A stretch of 64,000 nt of DNA from Owenia fusiformis (taxonomy: Eukaryota; Annelida; Polychaeta; Sabellida; Oweniidae): contig CAIIXF020000002.1 in assembly GCA_903813345.2 (NCBI GenBank), forward strand, positions 5,618,001 through 5,682,000. The letters are read 5' to 3'. Position numbers and translations under genes: made by a program. Of the stretch, positions 1 through 11,919 are shown piece after piece. A model generated the notes under the pieces. It had not been told where the DNA came from. It ran no database searches and worked only from the letters and a program-made list of their open reading frames with translations. Every line of letters begins with the position of its first letter. Positions within the stretch are counted from its first letter, which is position 1.

Positions 1-680
1 AATCGGATCTCAACAGATTTTACTCATTAAGTAATGTTCGGATTCTGAGATCATTTACTCAAGATATTTTCGGATCTTTATAATATATATATTGATCACA
101 TCGGGTCCGATGTCCGATAACATCGGATCTTTTAGGACAAAGTTTATGTGAAGATTTTGCTGTTCAAAAGTGCTATTTTGACCTAATATTTTGACACTTA
201 ATATATTTTACATATGACATACATTTACCGGCCCAAGTATGTCTTATGTATGGCTCATGATCAATTAAGGCGAGTATGAATGAGAAAAACAAATCGAAGA
301 CCATTATACGCTTAACTTATCTCTTAATTTGGACATAACGAATATATTTCAACTATAATTCTAGGCCTATTCCGCCTGCTAGAACATCTTAGTAACGATT
401 CTAACCATCCAAGGGAATTGATAGAGGTCCAATATTACATTTATTGTACATTCTTCTGAGATCTAGTTAACCAAACATTTGATAGGCGGTATATGCGTGT
501 CTTGCTCGGCGGTAGGTTGTATATACACGGGTAGACTTTCCCCTCGTGCTTATATTCAAAGTAAGGATTATGATCTTGGTAAACTTAGCATGTTAACGCA
601 TCTCCCATCCTCTCTAGCTAAAAACAGAAATACTTACCTCAATTTAGAAAAATGCATCCTATTAGCGATCAGCCTGGGGG
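1..680. other. AT-rich left edge, no gene recognised
   Basis: No exon with convincing splice sites or protein-like composition is seen. The first 130 bases contain the heptamer CGGATCT several times among AT-rich sequence, probably the end of an unidentified repeat. The open frames here are short and have no recognisable motif. Confidence 0.4.
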
Positions 681-779
681 GTTGGTCGGTACCAAATCAG
701 GGGAATAATCGCCATGGTGATTTTTGGGAAGGTGTACACCCCTAGAGTAAGAAAATATATGATAGCATTGCAGAAGTGG

Positions 780-1760
780 CAGCTAAACACTCAGCTAAGC
801 TTCTGGAATACTAAGCTTACAAATATCATTGTAAATTGTTGCCATGGGCATTGTGGTTTAACAGTATTTCACCTAGTGATAGGCAAAAAGTTACCGAAAT
901 TAATAATTTTGGACATATTTACAAAGTTTAATCACACATTACATATCTCTAACATTGAATTAAGGTTAAGATATTGTCTTTTATAGTTGTTACTTATTCA
1001 ATTATGAACAAGTGGCATTGAGGGCATTGTATTATTATATTATTTCCCTAGCAACAACATAGCAACGAAGAAATATAGCCAAAAATTAGCTATTCTAGCC
1101 AATATACTGTACATGTAATTCTTAGCATTTCGTACATCGTAGGCACTCACTTGAGCTACAGAAAAGTTATTTTATTAAAAGCAATATATTTCTGCCCAAT
1201 GAGCATTGTGATGTCACATTATTTCCCCAGCAACCACCTAGAAATGGGCAAGTGGAACCAACATTAGCCTTTTTTACTTCCCCAAATTATCACTGTAGGT
1301 TCAAAGGTATTCCTAACCAAAAATTTTAAATTTCATTGACAAAAATAAAAAACAAATTACAGCAAAAATGTGACATACCCCTTTTGTCTAAGAATACCAA
1401 TATCTTTATAAAGAGTGAGCCAATTTGAATAAAATATGGGTATACAGTGTGTATACAAAGGGCTTCTCAAATAACACCCCCCCACCCTGATCCTATCGTT
1501 TAGGTTACCAATAGCTCATGGTTTAAAGTAAATATATTACTTTTAATACTGTAGTTGTTTCTGATCAATTCATTTGTGCAAACAAGGCATTTTATTATCA
1601 TAAAATTCCCCTAGCAACCACATAGCAACAATCAACTATAGCTCAACGTCAACTTTCCCAAACAATATAATTTCTATAACATTCTAAACTTCATGGGCAC
1701 TCAGGTGAGGTTAATAAAAATGTGTGAATTGTGATGCCAAATTATTTGCCTAGCAACAAC
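780..1760. repeat. Degenerate ~180-bp tandem repeat with CCTAGCAAC core
   Basis: A module of GCATTGTG-like sequence followed by CCCTAGCAACAACATAGCAA recurs near 845, 1025, 1205, 1585 and 1728, about 180 bases apart. The same sequence occurs in reverse complement at 7670-8215, including long stretches such as the segment around TTTACAAAGTTT. Several chance open frames run through it (for example 714-986) and are not genes. Confidence 0.6.
1591..1596 (-). promoter_or_regulatory. Possible polyadenylation signal for the 1777-7232 gene
   Basis: The + strand reads TTTATT, which is AATAAA on the - strand, about 180 bases past the stop codon of the upstream - strand gene. It is a single hexamer in AT-rich DNA, so chance occurrence is possible. 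Confidence 0.3.
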
Positions 1761-1776
1761 CTAGCCAAAATTAACA

Positions 1777-2085
1777 TTAAGTCTCTTGTTTGCTGAGAAT
1801 GTCTTGAACGTCGGTCAGAAGCTGCTGTAACTGGTTTCCATTCATCTCTTCGGCATGTAGATTGTTCTCCTGCTCCTGGTCATTTTCCTCCTTGGCAGAC
1901 TTTTTGGCAGTAAACCGTGAGAAAATTGACATGATTTGTTTATCTGTCAGCCATTCATTTGGGCTGAATTTGAATGAGCCATCATTATTTAGGGCCAATC
2001 TCATTTGCTTTTCTGCCGTATCTGCTGATACTTTGTTGCCTGTTGTTTCCCCGTACTGGTGTACTGCTTTAAGGTACTCTATAAC
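1777..2085 (-). CDS. Last exon, Cys/His-rich gene
   Basis: The acceptor is a T-rich tract ending TTTCAG; the exon begins VIEYLKAVHQYGETTGNKVS and ends at a TAA stop. It includes a basic patch (RFTAKKSAK) and a Glu/Gln/Asn-rich helix-prone tail. 102 codons plus stop, in phase 0 with exon 3. Confidence 0.55.
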   Translation of the reverse strand, partial: VIEYLKAVHQYGETTGNKVSADTAEKQMRLALNNDGSFKFSPNEWLTDKQIMSIFSRFTAKKSAKEENDQEQENNLHAEEMNGNQLQQLLTDVQDILSKQET

Positions 2086-5000
2086 CTGAAATAGTATACA
2101 CAAAATGAATAATTCAAGAGCATTTTAAAGACTTCAAAAGTTCTGAATAGTAATTTTTCTGTATCATGGAGGATTTTTACTAAGTCCATGTAAACTCAAC
2201 ATGAAAGAATAAGAAGAAATACAGATCTATTAGTTTTGGGATTCAAGAGAAAGGAAAAACTTCTGAAAATAGACACTCAGTATTAAAACAGATATTCCAA
2301 TTGTTTCAGGTTGATACATTAAACTTACATGTTGCGGATGTCGTGCAGATTTTCTTTGTTTTTTTAGTGCCCAGCCCATGTCTGCTGTTACAGGGCCTCC
2401 AGATTCAACATTAGGAGCTGCAATGTAGATAAGAGATATTGAATATAAGGAAAGAGCGAAACAAAGATATACCAAATGACCGATTAGGAAATGTTAATTT
2501 TATTCACATTTCTATTGATCATTTTTCCCCCTACCATCTGAGAGTGAATTATTTTTATGAGAACATGTTTCACTGAACTACACAATTTAGATCGGTTGAA
2601 GATTTAACAAGTATTTAAGTTTTGGCAACAATTTTAAAAGATCACAAGGCATTAATATGACAAAATGTCACCACCACCTAAAAAAGGGTTGGAACAACGG
2701 CGGGACATAAACCAAATCTTGTCATCAAATTTCCAGGATAACTGCTTACCTGTTCAACTTGAAATTTTTACAGATGCAAGAGCAGACTAGTACCAAGATC
2801 TGATTAGGTTAAGGGCATGCTGGGTAAACTACATGGCGGCCATTTTGAATTTTTCAACAAATCTTGTCATCAAAATTCCAGGAAAACCACTTATCCGTTC
2901 AACTTGAAATTTTTACAGATGCAAGAGCAGACTATTGCCAAGATCTGATTAGGTTTTGGGTATGCTGGCTGAATTACATGGTGGCCATTTTGAATTTTTC
3001 AACTTGCTCCAAATTGACCAATTTTTTTTTTAAAAACATCTACAAGTTCTCAGAAGTTCAAATCTGACCTTAGATTTCAGATTTGACCTTTCATTCACCT
3101 TCAGTGACCTTGAAAAGGTCAAAAAAGTTGATTTTCTAAATTGATATTTTGGATTTAAATTTAGGTCAGCTTAATTACAAAACACCTACTGAGGTCTGAA
3201 AAAGTTAAATTTCAAGGTCGAAGGTCAAGGTCATTAAACTAGGTCACAAATGATGTTATTCAAGTTTCTCAAAGTTTGAGACTACAAATCAATTCTTGTC
3301 ATCAAAATTCCAAGAAAATCGCTAACCTGTTCAACTTGAAATTTTTACACATGCAATAGCAGACAAGTGCCTAGATCTGATTAGGTTTAGGGCATGCTGG
3401 GTAAACTATGTGGCGGCCATTTTGAATTTTTCAACAAATCTTGTCATCAAAATTCCAGGAAAACCACTCATCCGTTCAACTTGAAATTTTTACAGATGCA
3501 AGAGCAGACTATTGCCAAGATCTGATTAGGTTTTGGGTATGCTGGCTGAATTACATGGTGGCCATTTTGAATTTTTCAATTTGGCGGCCATTTTGAATTT
3601 TTCAACTTGCTCCAAATTGACCAATTGTTTTTGTAAAAACATCTACAAGTTCTCAGAAGTTCAAATCTGACCTTAGATTTCAGATTTGACCTTTCATTCA
3701 CCTTCAGTGACCTTGAAAAGGTCAAAAAAGTTGATTTTCTAAATTGATATTTTGGATTTAAATTTAGGTCAGCTTAATTACAAAACACCTACTGAGGTCT
3801 GAAAAAGTTAAATTTTCAAGGTCGAAGGTCATCAAATTAGGTCACAAACGATGTTATCTAAATTTTCCCAAAGTTCCAGACTACAAATAAATTCTTGTCA
3901 TCAAAATTGCAGGAAAACCGCTAACCTTGTCAACTTGAAATGTTTACAGATGCAAGAGCAGACTAGTGCCAAGGTCTGATTAGGTTTTGGCCATGCTGTG
4001 TAAATTGCATGGTGGCCAGTTTGCTCTTCAAAGTGCGATATTTATCACTGTGTGTCTTGTTTAACCTTGAGAAGGTCATTGAAGGTCAAATCTAAAATCT
4101 TAAGTAAGATATGAACCTTTTACAACTTGTAGATGATCCAGAAAAAAATTAAAGTCAGTCTAAACAGTATTTATTGGAAGTTGTATGAAATTGTTACAGA
4201 CGCCAGACGCCAACCGCTGTCACAAAAAACGGAGACCATAACAATATGTCACCACTTTTGGTGATGACATAATAAGTGTACGTTATCAATTATATGTTTG
4301 TTGTCCCATTACACATCTCAATTCAAAGATAACCCAGATGCAGAGAACTGTTTTTCATAACACAAATGGTCAGGGGTCACATGCATTTAAAACTGAAACT
4401 GAACAATTACAGTATTACTTCAACTTGAAATAAACTGTAAAACGACATATTTAATCACTGTACGTCGTCGATGGTTAGGCGATTTGTTCAACTCAGATAG
4501 ATTTAAGTGTTGACTAATTTGAATTAATTTTACCTTTAGTACTTCATTCAATTTGATTAATGATGTTTCATCTGTTTCTGTCTGAGACCATGATGATCCT
4601 TGTGACATTGAACTCAGGGTCAGACTCTCTGGTTGAGACTGCTCTTGTTGAAGGGCTGCATCCATATAAGAATTGTGGTTTTTGCGGCAAGTGGCACACA
4701 TTGCTGAAAAAAAGGAATGATGATTGAAATGAAATACAATGTCCCTCATATTGTTTGAATATTGATTTTAATTTAGGGACCAAGTCAGTGCAGTTTTAGA
4801 AACTAAAGTAATTTTCTTGACCCCTTGATCCCCTCTTGAAACAAACGTGAGATAGATTGATTTTCAAAATGTTCAATGTAAAAATGATAAATTAATGACA
4901 TTAACTAACCAAACAAAAATGACCATTGACTCCCTCCTCACAAATTAATCAAATCTATAGTATATTTCAAAATGCAATGCAATGGAAATCAAGATCAGTA

Positions 5001-7232
5001 TCCAAACAACAATTATATTAAAAAATGTGGTCAATTAAAATTAGATCCATTTGTACCAAGTTATCTTTATGAACAATACTTATAAACAACTAACTTATGA
5101 AAAGAACAATATCAGGGGTGTTTTACATTTCAACCCTTACCAAAGGGCTGGGTTATATGTTTTCATGTATTTATCCTATATATACACGCCCGGTGATCGT
5201 GAAAATGGGACGGAGGGGGGAGCAGGCAATTTCCGCTAGAAAATTCAACAAATCTGGAAAAAAAAAATTTTCAAGACAGAGTTTACGATTGAATTGCAAA
5301 TTGAATAAGCGCACGGTATGATATAATATGTTAGGTATTCTAGGATTTTTTTTCAATCGATACTCTTCTAAGATATAAGATCTATTAAAAAAGGCGCAAC
5401 GCAACCAACGTGCAAAAGTCAAAGTTTTTGCTATAAATCAAGCAACAATGGACTTCACGACCTGTAATAAATACTTTATCATATCGTTATCATAACTAAA
5501 TTAATGTCATTGCTGAATTTATAAAATAAGTTTCCATACGTAAAATAAAAAATAATCGAAAATAATTAAAATGGGACGGAGGGGGGGAGGGGACGGAGGG
5601 GGGGAGCAATAATTCTATAAAGTGAAACAACTTCACACGAATTCTTGTATTTGAAAAATGAACTCATTAACTTAGTAAGAAACTGGATGATATACCCCTG
5701 GAGACTTAAAAATGGGGACATTTGGAGTAAAAGGACTAAAAGTCGCGAAACATCTCTAATCATGTCTTATATACATATTGCTCCCCCCTCCGTCCCCTCC
5801 CCCCTCCGTCCCAAATTCATTATTTTCGATTATTTTTTATTTCACGTATGGAAACTTATTTTATAAATTCAGCAATGACATTAATTTAGTTTTGAAAACA
5901 TCACTTACAAGTATTTATTACAGGTCGTCCAGACCATCGTTGCTTGATTTATAGCAAAAACGTTGATTTGTGCCTGTTGATGGCCTTGCGCCTTTTTTAA
6001 TAGATCTCATACCTTAGATGCGTATCGTTTCAGAAAAAATCCCAGAAAACCTAACATATTCTACCATACCGTGCGCCTATCCATTTAGCAATTCAATAGT
6101 AAACTTTTTCTTGAAAAAATAAATCTTCCAGATTTGTTGAATTTTCTAGCAGAAATTGCCTGCTCCCCCCCCCCCCCTCCGTCCCATATTTAGATCACCG
6201 GGCGTGTATATATATATATATGGATGTCTGAAATTCTGAGCGATTTCTCAACTGAAACCGATTTCATTGACATTTTTAGGAATAATAGAGTGTCATGTAA
6301 GGAAGAACTAATCTTAAGAGCAATATGTCCACTACTCAAAATGAAATATGGTTTAAGATATCCTCTGCTCTTAAGAAATATCATTTTTATATTACCAAGG
6401 ATGATATTGACTATCTGCCTGTCTGCACGAGATATTGAATATTCAATATTCACATTAGGGAGCAGGCGACCAATATTCAATGTTTTATGAGAGATGTTAT
6501 TTTTATCCACAAGAGGTTATTCGATATCCACCAGTGAGCATAGTGAGTTATACTGGATAAATATGATTGGATGAAATCATACCTGAATTTTGAATGGGAT
6601 TTTATATAGTAATTACCTATGATTACCTGGTAGACAGAGTAACCGTTCATTGTCATTTTGTTACTTTCAATGAATAGTTTAAAATTGGAGATAAAACAAT
6701 TTTCAGAGCAGAGGATACAAACCAATAGCCTCATTGCCTGGTTATTTTATTTAGATCTAATGATGTCCCAGGACTGATGATGAACCACATATATTTCTTT
6801 TTGTGGCCCTTGTCGACCAAACAGTAACACTCACATCAGGTACCTTAAACAAACAAGCAGAAATAATTGAAGTTACCTACCTCCACCAAACATGCCAGTT
6901 ACTCCCCATGTCAAAAAAATATCCCTGGCAAATGACAAACTGATTGGGCGGTCTTCTGGCTTTCCTTTTCCAGTATGACAAGGGTGCTGACAGAGTCGAG
7001 ATGGCCTGAAGTGTATACCATATGTCATCCTATGTTTGTTACAAATGTAAAGTGTTGATTCTGGACCAGAAAAAATACCTCCTCTGTATAATAACAGTTT
7101 AACTTCATTGACATTATCATTTTTATGTTCTCTCCAAAGCTTTAAATTTTTTAGGTGATTCTCCGTTTGCCTTTTACAGTCCTCTAATGGTACAGTGTCT
7201 CTCTCCTGGCAATACTGTACAAGGCAATTCAT
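1777..7232 (-). CDS. Multi-exon gene of unknown function with Cys/His-rich region (possibly transposon-borne)
   Basis: Four exons are proposed on the - strand: 7232-6881, 4703-4534, 2417-2329 and 2085-1777. The first begins with ATG and ends in phase 1 before GTAGGT. The second starts after a polypyrimidine tract and CAG and supplies the two missing bases, so this join is solid. Across the join lie ICNKHR, CQHPCH and CATC, a C-H-C-H-C-C arrangement suggesting a zinc-binding module. The third exon gives a basic lysine/arginine-rich stretch. The fourth gives a polar C-terminus rich in Glu/Gln ending ILSKQET. The frame from exon 2 to exon 3 does not match (phase 0 into an exon needing phase 1), so an exon is missing or broken; a 1.6-kb repeat element is inserted in that intron. 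I do not recognise the family. Its position inside a putative 14.9-kb element makes a transposon-encoded accessory protein plausible. Confidence 0.5.
2329..2417 (-). CDS. Exon 3 (provisional), Cys/His-rich gene
   Basis: It is bounded by TTGCAG upstream and the strong donor GTAAGT. Read with two bases completing a previous codon, it gives PNVESGGPVTADMGWALKKQ and more basic residues, all open, and joins exon 4 in phase 0. It cannot follow exon 2 directly: the phase-0 reading meets a stop after nine codons. Confidence 0.45.
2646..4273. mobile_element. Non-autonomous element, family 'GTCACCACC', copy 1, with internal two-level tandem repeats
   Basis: It starts AAGGCATTAATATGACAAAA followed by TGTCACCACC. 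It ends with a stretch containing ACGGAGACCATAACAATATG and then TCACCACTTTTGGTGATGAC. The same two ends bound 56561-58814. Inside, a block beginning CTTGTCATCAAA recurs at 2716, 2863, 3295, 3440 and 3894. This is a ~146-bp duplication nested in a unit of about 580-600 bp. There is no coding capacity. It sits in the intron between exons 2 and 3 of the - strand gene. Confidence 0.75.
4534..4703 (-). CDS. Exon 2, Cys/His-rich gene
   Basis: It begins after a T-rich tract and CAG and completes the split codon left by exon 1. It encodes MCATCRKNHNSYMDAALQQ followed by a Ser/Gln/Thr-rich stretch and LIKLNEVLK, then the donor GTAAAA. 170 bases: two, then 56 full codons, ending in phase 0. Confidence 0.55.
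5184..6207. mobile_element. Fold-back transposon (1.02 kb, long inverted arms)
   Basis: The outer ends are ACACGCCCGGTGATC at 5184-5198 and its exact reverse complement at 6193-6207, set in TA repeats. Arms of roughly 420 bases (about 5184-5610 and 5780-6207) mirror each other with scattered mismatches. They include GGGACGGAGGGGGG runs and the ATTATTTTCGATTATTTTTT stretch. The loop is about 170 bases. No gene. A partial second copy lies at 20810-21112. Confidence 0.8.
6881..7232 (-). CDS. Exon 1, Cys/His-rich gene
   Basis: ATG at 7230-7232 opens 117 codons plus one base, followed by the donor GTAGGT. The product is hydrophilic and ends with NKHRMTYGIHFRPSR, CQHPCH and an aliphatic/glycine stretch, with His and Cys spacing typical of metal binding. 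No signal peptide is seen. Confidence 0.6.
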
Positions 7233-7669
7233 GCTTTATGTTTTAAAATATACTAATCAAGCCATAACCATTAGATTTAATCAAAATAATGAAAATATAT
7301 TGAAAACATATTGATTTTAAATTTTTGAAGTATGGCAGACAAAAGTGACCTTGAACTACACTGGAAGAAATGAATATAGGAACCCGTCAACAAAGTGATG
7401 TTGATGCACTACCGGGATAATAGACATGAATACTAGAGAATAGTATATTGAGTTTGGAAAAGTAAATTTATATTGCATAAGCTTTTCTGCATTTTAATGG
7501 TATTGTAAAGTAATGGTATTTTCTATATTCCTGACATGTCAGAAATTTAATTGATGTAATTAATTGAAAAGTTAGAAAATTTAAAGTCAATCGGATTACC
7601 AACAAAAAGTTGATTCCAAAAGTCCTTATGGGGGCATTTACATTTATGCCCAATTCCTATTAATTTAAT
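7233..7669. other. 5' flank of the Cys/His-rich gene, nothing recognised
   Basis: AT-rich sequence directly upstream of the start codon of the - strand gene. I see no clear TATA box or conserved motif. A short open frame on the - strand has no protein-like features. Confidence 0.3.
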
Positions 7670-8215
7670 GTCAATGATGTGCATTGTGTAATCAAAGATT
7701 GCAAATCTGCCAAAAATGGCTAATTTGGGTTACATATAGTCCATTTCTAGGTGGTTGCTAGGCAAATTATGTAATTCCACAATTCTCATTGTACATAAAT
7801 AGATTGGTTTTAACTAGACTTTCTCTAAAGCTTAACTGAGTTCCCATAACATGATAGCATTGGCTAGCATAGCTCATTTTGGGCTATAGTTCCTCGTTGC
7901 TATGTGGTTGCTAGGGACATGTTTTAAATAATACAATGCCCACAATGCCTATTGCACATGATTGATGATTACAACTATAATTTTAAAGGATATTATCTTA
8001 ACATTAATTAAATATCAATGACGTGTAACATATGATGAAACTTTGTAAATCTGGCTAAAATGACTAATTTGAGTCTCTTTTTGCCCGTTGCTAGGTGGAA
8101 TACTGTTAGGCAACAATGCCCATTGAAATATTTTACAATGGTATATGTAAGCTTAGTATTTCCTGAGTTAAGCTGAGTGTCAATGCTGCATATCTTATTA
8201 ATAAAAAGTAACAAC
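7670..8215. repeat. Inverted copy of the 780-1760 repeat
   Basis: Read on the - strand, this matches the 780-1760 block in order: TAAGCTTACA, the GGGCATTGT module, GGCAAAAAG, TTTACAAAGTTT, then CCTAGCAACCACATAGCAAC. The two copies face each other around the 1777-7232 gene, like subterminal repeats of an element. Confidence 0.65.
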
Positions 8216-9565
8216 TAATAACTTTGGAATTTTTTTCCATCTTTTTTAGTTCATTAAAAAATGGTAAAAAGCTGATTTTTGCCAAATATTTTTGACAAGT
8301 TTACTTGCCCCCTGTGCTCATATTTTTCAAATTCCCAGATATTTTATTGCATTTCCCAAAAGACCTATATACCTGCTTTCATATGAACCTAATCCCATGT
8401 TAAGGGACCTTTGCATTTGTGCATACTATCCACTTAAAATGGGTGCCCATTTACATAGAAAATCAACATGGCCACTCTCAGCAGGCCTGGTTACCATAGC
8501 AACCAATGTGACGTCATAATGATGTCACAGAATAATAGATCAATATCAATATATTATATCTTCAAAGTATCAAGGGGAATCAATCATGCAATTATTTTCA
8601 AGACCTTGTGCAAAAAGTGCTATATTTGTCATATTTTAGATGAATCAACACCCCTCATTTTGAGTGTGAGGGTCAGTTGCTTAGCAACGCTCCAGCAAAA
8701 CAATGGAACAATTATATGAAAAATAAAATATGCCATTAGAGTCTAAATTGAATAAACTTTGATATATAATGGTGTTTTTTTATATTCCCAACATGTCATG
8801 TGGCATGTTTTGCCTGATTTTTACAGGCAGGCCCTCTTAAAAGCCATCAAATGATTATTTTATTTGAATATTCATTTTGGCAACCAAAATGGCTGCTAAA
8901 ATGAATTATTAATTTTGGAACATATTCCTTTGGATCAAAGATGGCCCTGATGGGATGTACTATCTTAATTGTTCTCTCTTCATCACAACAATGAACCTGT
9001 TTGTGAAAGCAGAAGAGTCCTAATATGGAGGTCTCAAAGGGAATGATGACACAAGACATCCTTCTTGCTGAGCCTTTATGGACATCATTAATGTTATGAC
9101 CTGGTCATTCCCTGGAGCCTAACGAATTTTAACCTGCTTGGAGAAGATGAGATGTATGTAGTGCAACCCAAGTAATCTTTTCAGCTGAGTGGTATAACGA
9201 TGAAGCTAATGTTTCACTTTTTCATACTATCCATGAGAGCATTGAATATATTTTGACAAAACATTTTGAAGGGTCCAAACAACAGCATCTGTGAAAACTA
9301 GAAAAGTGGATGAAAGCTATTGACCTTAGCATTGTAGGGAGTTGGTACAAGTCTTATGCTTTCAAGTTGGTGTTATTCTCCAATGACTTTTCCAAATCTG
9401 TAAGTTATATTATAACAACAGGCTGTTGAAGAGGCTGAAGTAAGGAAGCAACATCAACAGTAAGGTAGGGGTGACTTGCGAAGGTCTCCTGGGAGCAGAT
9501 GGGCAACTTTGGTTCCATTATTCTAAGACAAACACCTCAGGCAACTCATTTAAAGTGTCTCACAT
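8216..9565. other. No gene recognised; decayed repeat pieces
   Basis: It contains further scattered CATAGCAACC and TTAGCAACG modules near 8500 and 8680 that resemble the flanking repeats. The rest has no open frame or splice pattern that I would call a gene. Confidence 0.35.
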
Positions 9566-11284
9566 ATTCACCTTTCCACAAAGTAAAGAAAATCGATAAT
9601 TTCCGGCGCGCTGATTGGTTGTATGCAAATGAGTCAAATCAATGACGTCAATGATGGAAAGTTTTGAAGAATTAGTACAGCTAGCATAGGAATATTTTGA
9701 ATTAACTGCTATAAAAAGGATTCTATTTGCCAACGTACTAATTATTTTTAAGCAAACATGAAATATTGACGGGGCACTTTCTTTCCGAATCTTATGTAAT
9801 TTAATTTAATCATTTTTTTGACAGAACTATTGTTTATTAAGACTTCTCAGATCAGCCTCACATACCCGGGCTCACGTGTCTCGTGCGATTGTAAACAAAA
9901 AATGTAAATTGTGAAGTTACAAACATCGGCTAAATTATCTGATAGTGGTCATACACTATCCTGTTAAATGGTTATTATGTCGTAATAAGAAGTTCCATCA
10001 GAAATTCACCATGAGTGACATTTGCGCAAAGCGTTACCTTTTGGTATTTATTCGCCATCAGCGATGTCAATAATGATCAGCAATCTCAACATATCATCAA
10101 TAAACATTATATGATATACGCTCTTTCTCTGAAATCTTCCCAGTCATCATTATTCAAAACCGATCATCACATATCTAATTTATCCAATGACAAGTGAGGT
10201 TTCACAAGGAAAAATCGGGACACCCATATCCATGTTTGATTTCAAGCGTTCTCATTCTCATTATTTTCAAGAAATCCATCATCATTTTAGTTAAGAAAAA
10301 TTCTACGGTCTGCTGGATCTATTTTGACAGTTTTGCTTTAGCAAGATATTTTAACAAATTGACTGTTTCTACACTGAATAAAAAACATTTTCCCGGGGAT
10401 ATTTGGATCGGGAGATACGCAGCGGGAAATATACATTGGAATATATATACATGTTTAACCCATACTTGGACGTATATTGGACGTATATTGGGAATATTTG
10501 AGAGAACAGGAAAATCCGCCCACGGCCAAGAAAACAAAACTGGACATGAATATTCTAAAATATTTGGCCAATATAATATATTTTCCCTCGGGACCTTCGG
10601 CCCTCGGGCAGATATATTATAATTGCCTTGGGATAATCCCAATATCCTGAACCTCATGTAGGATAACCTCTATATATGTCACGCTCCTCTAAGATATCAA
10701 TTCTATATCCCGATGTTTTCAAGTATAATATTTTCAAGATACGATCTGATATGACTTGCAGAAATAAATATGAAGTAATCGTTTAGTTGATTGAATTATG
10801 GAAGTAGTGAAGTCAATGATTTAATGAATAAGAGCAAATGTTTTTAATTTGAACAGGTCATTCATCAAATGACACTGAAGATTAACTTAAAATAGATTGT
10901 CTATCTATATATTTTTATGCATAAGAGACATGTTATAATGTTGGTGAACTAATGATTATGATAATTTCACCTGTTCACATCATGATTGAAAACTGACCGG
11001 GAGTAATTCTTTTCAAATTATTTCCTCATTATGAAGAGACATTTAATATTTAAATCGCTTAGAAGGCGTAAATAAATGTCAATTTGACGTTCAATAAAAA
11101 TCTGTCAATAATTTACTAATTACTTGCACATTTGAAGAGGTAAAACTTACAGCAATCAACCGAGGATTTACATGTTAACTCAATTGCATTTGTTTTTCGC
11201 GGGAAAAAGTTTCAGTCATTGACGTCACAGATTTTTAAGCAGCTCATTATAATATTCATGAGCTGACTTTGTGGAAAGGTGAAT
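9566..11284. mobile_element. Short-TIR DNA element, 1.72 kb
   Basis: A perfect 19-base inverted repeat, ATTCACCTTTCCACAAAGT, lies at 9566-9584 and 11266-11284. GACGTCA(A)TGA-like sequence lies shortly inside both ends. There is no transposase reading frame, and a palindromic GC-rich module (10380-10640) sits in the middle. No convincing target duplication. Confidence 0.55.
10380..10640. repeat. Palindromic CCCTCGGG module, copy 1
   Basis: It contains CCCTCGGGACCTTCGGCCCT followed by CGGGCAGATATATTAT and GGGATAATCCCAA. Both strands stay open across it because the sequence is nearly self-complementary (opposed frames of 142 and 112 codons), so neither frame is a gene. A close relative lies at 38510-38770 and a looser one near 50850-50950. 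Confidence 0.5.
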
Positions 11285-11806
11285 TCGATCAAAATTTGCC
11301 ATGCAAACATGCTAGTCTACTTTACTGGCCCTCCTTGCTGTAACAAGGAACCCAAAACACATTAAAACGTAAACATAAACCAATTAGTCACTTCATTATG
11401 AAAGTGAGGGGTGTACGCTGTGTGCATGGACTAACACAATATCAGTGGTCATTTACTGTGTCAACTTAGTAACTCTTGCATATCGTGCTCACTCAAGTAT
11501 TGAATAATTTTTTTATGATTTAAAGCTGGACTTCCCTCCGAAACGCAATCTTGGGTTGTTTCGGGGGTGAACTTTATCATTTTGAGCTTAATGAAAGATC
11601 ATAGAATGATGAACAAATGGGGCAAATCTTGTGTAGAAATACTTACGATAAATGTGTCATTTCAACGATTTTTCATTGAATTTGCTTTGATCGGTGCCGG
11701 CGATATGATTTTGGAAAGGTTTCTAAATGAAGAACGTGACGTCACTTCCGAATCATAGCATTCAAAATAAGTAGCGTTCAATTACTTCCACCCTTAGCAA
11801 GAACAC

Positions 11807-11830
11807 GATGGTGTAGGGGTAGAATCCTCG
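11807..11830 (+). pseudogene. 5' half of a tRNA-Gly-like gene (A box)
   Basis: The sequence TGGTGTAGGGG at 11809-11819 fits the RNA polymerase III A-box consensus. It is followed by TAGAATCCTCG, as in the D arm and anticodon stem of eukaryotic tRNA-Gly. The match stops abruptly after GAATCCTCG (11822-11830). The acceptor side (CGATG) only partly pairs with the 3' half found 1.7 kb downstream. Confidence 0.5.
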
Positions 11831-11919
11831 GTTCTTGTGCCATGCTCACCTACACGGGAATTTTAAAAATGCAAATACAAGTGTATCATTCGTATCACCC
11901 ACACCGGAAATTTGAAGTG

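Noticed and set aside
714-8214. Similar peptides (FWNTKL.., CLTVFHLATGKK) encoded at 714-986 (+) and 8008-8214 (-)
   Set aside because: The DNA itself is repeated in inverted orientation with indels and stops, and the similarity extends well outside the frames, so it reflects a noncoding repeat.
10194-10657. Opposed 142- and 112-codon frames
   Set aside because: They cover the near-palindromic CCCTCGGG module; the two strands mirror each other and neither has splice or domain support.
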